From assembly GCF_024362695.1 (NCBI RefSeq), contig NC_065422.1:62001-126000 (forward strand): a DNA stretch of 64,000 nt. Reading direction: 5' to 3'. Position 1 is the stretch's first letter. Each line of letters starts with the position of its first letter. A model generated the notes under the pieces. That model made no database searches and was not told where the DNA came from. It saw only the letters and a program-made list of their open reading frames with translations. This document shows, piece after piece, positions 56,010 through 64,000 of this stretch. The DNA comes from Pectinophora gossypiella. Its lineage: Eukaryota > Arthropoda > Insecta > Lepidoptera > Gelechiidae. Made by a program: the position numbers and the translations under genes.

Positions 56010-56640
56010 TTAAACGCCATTCCGGTCACCGGTGACCGGACTCCCTCCTGTATTTAAGCGCCATGTTGGTCACTGGTGACCTCAAGGTAGACCTGTTTTG
56101 TTAACGAAATAGTACCGTATGCAGGGGACCGGAGCGGCGCTGTAGATTACTCCTTTCGTATGGTGTCTGTCTAATTATGAAATTGTAGCAAATATAGGGC
56201 AATATGTGGAGGACAGAGTAAAAAAACATAATTATATTAATGCCACGATAATCATGGATGTACTTATATTTACTTAGAATGACACTTAAAATAGTAAAAC
56301 CTAAGTATAGAACATGAATAAAGAAGCGAGAAGTTATATTAGTTTTATACGTAGCGATGAAACTTATTGAAGCAAGTCAAACAAAAGTGTGGTTCATTAG
56401 GACATTCTTTGCAATATGTTGCCACTTTCTTAGTTTTATTTTTGGCTGATTTTGACTTTTCGGCCGTTTTGGCAACTAAGACTGGCAACCAGTTGCAAAC
56501 AAAGAAAAAAACATCTTTATACGCAACTAGTTGCCAATAAAGAATTTTTATTCTTGTTTCACCACTAGTTGCCCACAAGGAATTTCGTAATAGTTTGGAC
56601 TTACAAATAAAGAAAACAAACAAAATTAATGTAATAAAAA
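56010..56640 (-). mobile_element. piggyBac element fragment (family 2): one end plus transposase C-terminus
   Basis: TTAA at 56010-56013 is followed by ACGCCATTCCGGTCACCGG. This matches the end at 60774 (TTAA CCGCCATGTAGGTCACCGG), and a second GGTCACnGGTGACCTCAAGG motif follows in both. On the minus strand 56446-56345 encodes KNKTKKVATYCKECPNEPHF and CLTCFNKFHRYV, the cysteine-rich C-terminus, like that at 61229. The rest of the transposase is gone. Confidence 0.75.
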
Positions 56641-57064
56641 ACCGTTGTTGTATTATTGTATCGAACTAAACTGGAACTTCACCAAATAAACCAAAATAAA
56701 AACATATCCGTTAATTGAAATTAAACTACAAAATTCTTATTTTACAACAATTACTTAGTTAAAATGTTATTGCATATGGACTTATAATCTCCAAGCAGTG
56801 GCCAACTGATTTTTTTTTCTTCCAACTCCTTTACTGCGTAATCAATTTCTTGATCAATTAATTTGTATTCCTTACTTTTCTTATTACTATTTTTCAAACT
56901 GTGTATAGAGTTTGGCAAGCGAGTCGTGGCACAAGAAAACGGCAGCAAATTTGAAAAATCTTATGCAGACAACACTCAATATACCAGGATAAAACGGTTT
57001 TGATAATTGGTTATTTATGGACATTGTCTAAAATTATAAGAACTGCTTTTGTTCTTTTGTGGGT

Positions 57065-57200
57065 GCGTGCTGTCAGACGACCTGAGTGGTTCAGTAGTCA
57101 ACATTCAAGAGGTCCCGAGTTCAATTGCCGGCCGGGACAGAAATTGAAATGAGTTTAAATTTCTGCTAAAACCACTGACATGACAAAAAGCTAACAAAAT
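57065..57200 (+). repeat. Possible tRNA-derived SINE head
   Basis: 'cctgagtggttcagtagtca' (A-box-like) and 'gtcccgagttcaattgccgg' (B-box-like) are spaced as in a tRNA-derived SINE. The family differs from families 1 and 2. Confidence 0.4.
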
Positions 57201-57351
57201 ATTAAATGATAATGACATTTATTCATAGCCTTGCCTGCTCAAAACCTCGCCATTGGTTTCCATAGAAAGAGAACACACATTGGAGCACTATTCAACTTCC
57301 ATTGAAATATAAAGTTAAAAAAAAAAACACAGTACTAAAAATAATAACATT

Positions 57352-59152
57352 TTATTCATAATCAAAATCAGATTCGAGAAACTCAATACCAGAGAGGGAA
57401 TCGTCACTGTCACTATCGTCTTCACGAACATTTATAATAAATGGTTCCAGTTCAGTCTCTGTAATTCTGTCTCTAGTTTTATATTCATTTTCCACATTAA
57501 TTATGTGGTCAGTGATTTTCTTCCAGTCGCTTGCGGTGACGGTTGAGAAACATTCTCGAATTAATTCATCGGTGTGAGTGCCATGCACGCCCAAATTTTT
57601 GCTTGCAATCTTTCGTTTGACCAAGCTCCAGTTTGACTAAGTTCTATCGCATTGAGGTCGCAGTGATATGGAGGCAACTTTAAAACTTCATGCCCATGCT
57701 GTTTCAGTAACTCTTCTGCTTCATATAGAGGAGTTGGTTTATTTTCTTGCACTAGACATAAGAGCTCAGCCTTTGTAAAGCATTCGTCAAACGAAATATT
57801 ATTATCAGAAAGCCACTTTTGAATGTCAGCTTTCAAGTTGTGCATTGTAGGTGGCTTGTTAATTTGAGTTACGTGGTAACTCGCATTATCCATGATAATT
57901 ACAGAGGGTTCCATCAGGTTTGGTATTAGCTTCTCTTCTAACCATTTCAAAAAATTGTTTTTATTCATGTCATCATGATAGTCAGCCATTTTCGATTTTG
58001 TGCTAAACACTAATAAAGCATTAGGAACAAAACCCTTTTCTGATCCTGCGTGGACTATAATGTGTCTTTTTCCTGCAGATATTTTATCCACTAATCCACT
58101 TGTAGATGGTCCTTGCCATGATTTTTTGGGTTTGTAGTTTTGGTGGACATAAGTTTCATCAAGATAAACAATATGTTTTCCTTCTTGGCGTTTTTGATGA
58201 ATGGTCCTCAGGTATCTATGCCTCCATGCAGCTAATTCAAATTTTTCTATAAGAATAGATCGCTCATTTTTATTTTTTTTTGAATTCAAAGCCATTTTTA
58301 TGTAAAAGTTGTCGCAGCGTTTCCCGGCTTCCAGAGAACTGAATTGAATCCTGCAGCTCCATGTGTAAGCTTCTTAAGGTTGGAACACACTTTTTGACAA
58401 CATAAAACTCGTTTATTTTGTTTCTTATGACAGAAATATCAAAATCATCCAAATTGGACACTGTCGGTTGCCGTGGTCGTTTTTTACCTGGTGTATTCCA
58501 TTCACCTTGGTTCATAGAACCTTCTTTTTGTATTCGTCGTAATGTTCTAACACTTACTCCTGTAAAATAAAACGGATTAATGTGTTAATTAAAATTTTTC
58601 AAGGACCATCAAACTAGTACAAAGTATTTAAACTAGTACATAATATTTCAAGGACGATCTAACTAGTAGTAGTGTTATTTTTATATTAACTAATATATTT
58701 TAACTAATGCTAAGTAAATTAAAACAAATCTTTATTCATTGTGAAATTACACAGTTCAACAGATTACTTTAAGAACGTACCTCAAACTAGGCGAAAGCCT
58801 GTATTTTGATTAGTCAGATTTTTTTACAGAGATAGTATCAAGAAATTGGATATTATCAAAGGTATATTTTTCAGTTTACTACCTGTCATGGTGCTGATTT
58901 GTGTTATATATCGTGACTTTGAATTCCACATCTCATTTTCTTGACTTTTTTGTAACTCCAGAACTAGACCTTGAATTGAATTTCTAACTTCATCATCCAC
59001 ACGAGCTGAAAGAATAAAAGAACAAATGCTGATTTCTAGCTAAGTAAAAGAAAAAATAGAAACATAAAAATATATACCGTCAAGTATCAATAACGTTTGG
59101 TCATAGTACCTGACGCGGACAGGATTTCATCCAAAAGGCGTTGTTTTTCCAT
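57352..59152 (-). pseudogene. Tc1/IS630-like transposase, multi-exon, two frameshifts
   Basis: Minus strand exons: 59152-59110 (MEKQRLLDEIL), 59005-58883 (VDDEVRNSIQGLVLELQ) and 58559 downward, joined in frame by GT-AG introns. Exon 3 has the winged-helix part (GVSVRTLRRIQKEGS) and SGSRETLRQLLHKNGFEF. The DDE block follows: VYLDETYVHQNYKPKKSWQ, VIIMDNASYHV and KLPPYHCDLNAIEL. Acidic residues D, D and E are kept. A run of nine A near 58277-58285 and a small insertion near 57640 shift the frame; the tail then resumes as VKRKIASKNLGVHGTHTDEL and ends in an acidic stretch. Introns are unusual for Tc1 elements. Confidence 0.8.
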
Positions 59153-60480
59153 CGCAGCTTCACTGAATTCACTTTTTCAATGTTCGTAATTATTTATCAT
59201 AGTATACAACATACTTCTCACGCCACTTTTTATCGGTTTCGACATAATTTCGGAATATTTTGATAAAAATACACTAGACGATAGGTTACAAAACAGATTT
59301 GTGACGTTTGACATGACAGTTCGAAAATGTTGCCACATAAAAAATTTGTAAAAATGCTTAGTGCCACGACTCGCTTGCCAAACTACCACTATCGGTTTCT
59401 AAACATTCCAATAATTGTGACAGTGATGGATATTTTCTCCCAATATACTTATTTATTTTTCCGTGCCACCCTTCGATGTTATTATTTGTCCTTATTTTCT
59501 CATTTGAACAAGAGCAAGTATCGAGCATTTGATTGTTTTTCATCCATTGTTTTTTAAAATACATATTAAACTTGTTAATTCCTTCACCATTGGGGCTTCT
59601 ATTCATTACGTAATCATATCCGTCTTCTATGTATTGAATTGGCAATCGCGCAAGTCCCACACACCGCGCTACATGTCGTTTCTCAGTCCTTAGCTTTATA
59701 TTATAATCTTTTGCTTTCCTCCACAAGCAACGGTTAAAGTGAAAATAGCAACCCTTAAATATTATTTTTGGAAAAACGTTTTGAAAAGCATTAATGGCAG
59801 CTACTTCGAAATCTAGAGTGATTTTTATAGGCCTCCAAGATGGTAATGTTGCTTTTATTAAATAGCACAAAATTTCATAGGTCTTCTGCTTTTTATCAGG
59901 TAATAATGCAAATAACAAAGGATCTACCGACTGACTCTGTTTATTATATCCATGTATAGAATAAAGTTGTTTAAACCCTTTTGGGCAACTCTTGAATGTA
60001 CCATCGGCATAAAAGTGGTAATAGTAACTTAACTTTCTTCTGTTTTCATTGGTACAAAACACAATTATACGATAATCGTCATCCACATACTCAGCAAGTA
60101 AAAAACGTTTAAATTTAGAGGGTATTTCTGCATCACGACAATGTTGAAAACGAGATTTTGATACACCTAAAACCTTGTTCCGTTCATTATAAAGGCCAGT
60201 CTTTATAGAATTAAATTTTGGTATATCAGCAAGAAAATGAATACCATTGTCTTTAAGATCATGCACTACCTTTTCATACTGCTTCTGTATTGATTCAAAG
60301 TTGGAACTGCTTTTTTGCTTTAGGTAGTCCATCTGCTTTAAAATGACATTTCTTTCATAGTTGCTTTCACAGTCGCTGTCGTGTGGCTTTGGTGACTTTG
60401 TAATTTCATTACGAGAGTTTAAAGTTTGATTGCCCTTGCAACCACTTTTAGTACAACACTTAAAGAACGATTCCCCATTT

Positions 60481-60773
60481 ACATAAATCTTTTTTTCGGT
60501 GGTAACGGCGGCCTTCGTACCGAAGTGATATGCCTCCTCTTGTTGTGGTTAAGAATTCTATTCTTGATGTACTTGGGTAAATGTTTGAAGTAGACATTGC
60601 TTGCGCTCTGTCGTAAACTGACGATTAAAGGTCTCAGCACACATATGGGATCGGAAAGTGATCGTAACCGTAACGCCTTTCGCCTCGCTGTCAACCAGGC
60701 GTCAACCTACCGTATGCACGTAACGAAAGCGTATCAGCAGCGCCTGTACGTCAACTCGGCTACGGCTAGCACA
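60481..60773. other. Region between MULE gene and piggyBac end
   Basis: No gene recognised. The part 60630-60770 is GC-richer ('cggctacggctagcac', 'caaccaggcgtcaaccta') and may be the MULE terminal region. I could not pair it with a second end. Confidence 0.3.
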
Positions 60774-60860
60774 TTAACCGCCATGTAGGTCACCGGTGAC
60801 CGGTCACGGTCTTGTATCTAGGCGCCGTGTAGGGCACCGGTGACCTCAAGGTAGACCTCT
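60774..60860. repeat. piggyBac (family 2) terminal repeat with TTAA
   Basis: TTAA 60774-60777, then CCGCCATGTAGGTCACCGGT and, sub-terminally, GGCACCGGTGACCTCAAGG. GGTCACCGGTGACC is itself a palindrome. This is the 3' end of the element whose transposase is at 61229-63092. The other end is beyond the window. Confidence 0.8.
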
Positions 60861-62670
60861 TTTCGGAGTTGTTTTACGGGCCGTAGGTCGCTTGTTCCAT
60901 AAATTTCTTAGTACGAAGTGACCGGAATGGCGCTCAGGAGTAAAACTTTCAGATGGTTTCTATGTAACTTTAAAAAAAAATTTTTTTTTGAAGGAAAACA
61001 TACAACAACATAAAAATGTCCTTGATAATAATTTTTAAAATCTAAATTTATTTGTTAATGGTTGTAAAACTGTGTTGTGTGTGTTAACATAATTTTACAG
61101 GAAGAGGAAAAAACTGTGTACTGAAAAAAAAACATTTATTATTTAAGTATATGTTAACGTTAGTAGTAAATTCTTAACAAAAATTTACATTTCAAATTAA
61201 AAAAAAATAGAGAAATTACATCACATCCTTAAAAATAACGATGGCACTTATTAAAACATTCAAGGCAATAGTGGGGCTGTCCAGGACATTCAAAACAATA
61301 GGATGCCACTTTCTTGGCCTTATTTTTGGCAATTCTTGATCCAAACGAGGAAACACAGCTTTTATAACAATCAATACAGAAGCGCCTGGATTGCCTCACT
61401 TTGCCTTCTTTTATTTTTAAAGTATGTTTTAATCTTTTAGGTCTTTTTGAAATTGATTCATTCTCGACGTCTTCAGGTACTTCTTTCCCAGAGTCTATTA
61501 AATATTCGACTAATTGACGTCGGAATTCCACAATTCCTCTCTGAGCTGTATTTTCACTAAACATTATCCACGCATTTACTACTGCCGTATTTAAAATTAG
61601 CTCGATGCCTAACTTTTTATACCATTTAATAGTTTTTCTCAATGGCGAAGAATACGCACTCATTTGGTCACTCATGTCAACAGCTCCTTTTGCTCTGTTA
61701 TACGCTATAATCATCTTCGGTTTTCGGAACACTTTTCCTTTCTTATGCACACTAGCAAATCCTTTAGAGTGTTTTGTAGAGAGCATGAAGACACTTCGTT
61801 TATCCTTCCAGTGTAACACTGTTATGCCTCGTTCGTTCTCCATCGCTACAGATTCGCCTCGTTTAAGTTTTGCACCTATAACTTGTTTTGGGAGACCCTT
61901 TCTATTTTTTCTCAGTGTACCTACTAAATGAGTACTTCTGTCTATAAGTTCATTGGCCAAATCCAAACTTGTGTACCAATTATCCGTAGATACGGTGTGC
62001 CCCAAATCAAGTATTTCCTTACAGAGTGACATCACAACATTTTTAGGCGTCGTATTTACCTGTTCATGGTTTTTACGAGTACCAGCATAAAGTTCTAGTT
62101 TACAGGTATAACCTGGTATCGTGCACAGCTTGAATAACTTCATTCCATATTTATGTCGTTTGCTTTTATTGTACTGCCTAAAGATCAATCGCCCGCGGTA
62201 AGGGACCTGGCTTTCATCGACACAAACATCTTCTTTGGGGAAATAGTACTGTCTAAACGATTTATTCAATATATCTATCAGACCACGTATTTTATAAATT
62301 CTGTCTGTGGTATCTGCTTTTTCGTTATCAACGAAATGCAGATTCTGCAGCAACAGTTCGAATCTATTACGACTCATTACGGATGGTGCAAAAGATTATT
62401 TGAAAACTCTGTCTGTGCTCCAGTAAAGACTTATTTTTGGGAGCTTGATTAGACCCATGTACATAATAAGTCCGAAAAGACTTTTGATTTCATTTTTGTT
62501 GGTTGGTTTCCAACTTTTCAAACGTGAGGAAGGCTTTGTGCTTACGCGTCGCGAAGCATACAAGTTGGTTTGCACTGCTATTTCCTCAAACGTTTCGTCC
62601 GAGACTAACAGTGAGAAATACGCTCCTGGGTCTGCATTTCGTAGTTCGTTATCATACGGTTTCTTGATAC

Positions 62671-62885
62671 CTAAAACAAAGGTTTCATTTAGTCAAAAAT
62701 TTCAAGTCTAGCTATCACGATTCATGAGATACAGCCTGGTGACAGACAGACGGACGGACAGCGGAGTCTTAGTAATAGGATCCCGTTTTTTACCCTTTGG
62801 GTACGGAACCCTAAAAAAATATGTTATTCCAGACTTCCATATCTGTCCAGCCGTTCTGCAGTGAAAGAGTAACAAACATAAATAC
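62671..62885 (-). repeat. Intron-like insertion of a dispersed repeat in the piggyBac ORF
   Basis: On the minus strand the exon end CCAACAG is followed by GTATTTATG, and after 215 bp TTTGTTTTAG precedes GTATCAAG. Removing it leaves ACA GGT ATC AAG (T-G-I-K) in frame. The interior is a repeat with 'cggacggacagcggagtctt' and 'ccctttgggtacggaaccct'; from memory a widespread lepidopteran repeat. GTAT occurs at both boundaries, so it may be a TE insertion that is spliced. Confidence 0.65.
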
Positions 62886-63095
62886 CTGTTGGTTCCGTGA
62901 ATGCAATCACTGTTGGTTGTAATCCCCTTGGTTCTCTCCATGTCTGTAGCCTATTTGAAGACATACGAGCAACGTTTTCAGTGACAAAATTTTCCACCGA
63001 ATCACATTCACTTTCCGAATCGTTTTCTTCTAAGTTTGAAATATTAAAATCATGAATGTTTGAAGCGCCAGATGTTGATTGTATCTCGTGGCTAA

Positions 63096-63357
63096 GGCTG
63101 CCCCCACATTGGGCGTTGGCCGAGCGTACGCGTTTCCTGAGCGTGCTGCCGGGCACGGGCACGGGCGGCCGAACGCCCGTGGAACGCGACGTAAGCGCGG
63201 CGTCTGCGCGGCGTTCACGCAGCGCTTGTGCGGCGCTGGACAACGCGAAGCCCGCGCCCCGCAGACGGTGCGCTGACGCGACGCCCGCGCCGCGCCGACG
63301 CCGGCAGCACGCTCAGGAAACGCGTACGCTCGGCCAACGCCCAATGTGGGGGCAGCC
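63096..63357. mobile_element. GC-rich PIF/Harbinger-type MITE, perfect ends
   Basis: 262 bp with long perfect inverted ends (GGCTGCCCCCACATTGGGCG and its complement, continuing for about 57 bp). It is flanked by TAA (63093-63095 and 63358-63360). Very GC-rich in an AT-rich setting. It creates spurious arginine/alanine-rich ORFs on both strands. Confidence 0.9.
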
Positions 63358-64000
63358 TAATGTTATTTAGAGTGGTATAACCTCGAGGCATGTCATCTTC
63401 TCTTTGGGGAATGTAAGGGTTGCGATAACTATAATAGCTTTGTTTCTCTGCGATTTCTTTTAACTCCATTTCCGAAACTGCGTTATATATTTTACTTTTC
63501 ATAACAGCTTGGTTATATTCTGAAAATTTTTTTAACCGTTGCCGCAATGCTCTTAAAAATTTATCTATCTCATCTTCTTTTTTGGTTTCGTTGTGATTTA
63601 ATAAATATTTCATTAAAGTTTGTGACGCTGAATTTTTTTCAATATTAAGATTTTTTTATGAAATTTTGGATGCAACTGAAGATGCAGAAGACTCAGGACG
63701 CGGCGAAAGTGGAGTAGTTTCCGCTTGTAAGTTTTCTGGAGACTGAATTATGTTTATTGAGTTCTGTGAATCATCATTACCCAAGAAACTGCTAACATCT
63801 GAACCGTCATCATCATCAACCGAAGAGATCGTATTTCTTTCTTTGTAATGAGGTACTAAAAAACTCATTTCATCTTCAAAGGTCCACTTTTTCGTCGTCG
63901 GGGCTGCCTGACCACTTTTAGTTTTACGCTTCTTCATAGCTCGTCTGTGAGACTCTCTAAGATTTAACCAAGTTTTCTTGCACTCAGATTCTGAAATAAA

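Larger units (their letters stand above)
56908..59383 (-). mobile_element. Tc1/IS630-type element inserted in the MULE gene
   Basis: GTTTGGCAAGCGAGTCGTGG (from 56910) and its exact complement (up to 59383) form inverted ends of 23 bp or more. TA lies outside both ends (56906-56907 and 59384-59385). The element is about 2.5 kb and encodes the transposase described below. Confidence 0.8.
56751..60480 (-). pseudogene. MULE (Mutator-like) transposase with FLYWCH-like finger, split by a Tc1 element
   Basis: Minus strand. From about 60480 a finger-like part (ESFFKCCTKSGCKGNQ...HDSDCE) leads into MDYLKQKSS (60332). The MULE domain follows: YADGTFKSCPKGFKQLYSIH with the first D, ITLDFEVAAINAFQNVFP, and GCYFHFNRCLWRKAK. 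The frame stops at 59384 because of the Tc1-like insertion. On its other side 56905-56751 continues with SLKNSNKKSKEYKLIDQEID and DYKSICNNILTK, the natural stop. Apart from the insertion the frame looks open, so loss was recent. I did not identify terminal repeats. Confidence 0.8.
61229..64000 (-). pseudogene. MADF-BESS-piggyBac transposase chimera (family 2), partial
   Basis: Minus strand, running off the window. 64000-63656: MADF end (CKKTWLNLRESHRRAMKKRK, FEDEMSFLVPHYKERN). One TAA later, BESS-like part (DEIDKFLRALRQRLKKFSEY, KSKIYNAVSEMELKEI) to 63361. Removing the MITE at 63096-63357 with one TAA copy, the frame runs without a break into SHEIQSTSGAS and the piggyBac N-terminus (WREPRGLQPTVIAFTEPTG). 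Then an intron-like 215 bp, and KKPYDNELRN...FGLIMYMGLIKLPKI up to VFK-stop at about 62390. 62377-61229 is 382 aa with VDESQVPYRGR, VSTDNWYTS and KGAVDMSDQMSAYSS (three catalytic D), then a C-terminal finger ending CLECFNKCHRYF. Two in-frame stops block translation of this copy. The domain fusion is inferred from frame continuity. Confidence 0.7.

Noticed and set aside
63030..63370. Arginine/alanine-rich ORFs on both strands
   Set aside because: Produced by the GC-rich MITE; the real frames are those outside it.

Overview
This is a stretch of animal nuclear DNA, almost certainly from a moth or butterfly (Lepidoptera). The genes have GT-AG introns. Between and inside them lie tRNA-derived SINEs, MITEs with exact target-site duplications, Helitrons ending in CTAG, and piggyBac, pogo, Tc1, MULE and hAT relics. 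The Lepidoptera assignment is an inference from this repeat set. No rRNA, CRISPR or prokaryotic operon structure is present.

Host genes lie in 5.6-39 kb. Two head-to-tail copies of pyruvate dehydrogenase E1 alpha are on the minus strand (5635-12787 and 15723-19130). Both have eight exons and the same intron phases. An AN1-type zinc finger / UIM gene of the ZFAND2 family is on the plus strand in six exons (20724-25807). A complete seven-exon malate synthase, the second enzyme of the glyoxylate shunt, is on the minus strand (29270-36378). Divergent from it is a two-exon TLS1/C9orf78-family spliceosome-associated gene (37738-38954). PDH and malate synthase both handle acetyl-CoA, but nothing in the sequence shows that they are co-regulated.

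From 39.7 kb to the right edge I see almost only transposons, often nested. In order: a ZMYM1-like hAT fragment; a Tc1 fragment; a decayed pogo element split by a piggyBac element whose TTAA sites and terminal repeats are exact; a MADF-domain accessory ORF with a Harbinger-like end; three head-to-tail Helitrons (about 47.0-53.9 kb) filled with about 27 copies of a minisatellite of roughly 245 bp; a non-autonomous hAT element; a SINE split by a solo-LTR-like insertion; a piggyBac end fragment; a FLYWCH-MULE transposase split by an intron-containing Tc1/IS630 element; and, at the edge, a second piggyBac family. In that last element the transposase frame runs upstream, without a break once a MITE is removed, into BESS and MADF domains.

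The most unusual items are the MADF-BESS-piggyBac chimera with its intron-like repeat insertion, the Helitron concatemer, the animal malate synthase, and the diverged PDH E1 alpha duplicate. Exon limits were worked out by hand from reading frame, splice sites and remembered family sequences; no database search was possible.
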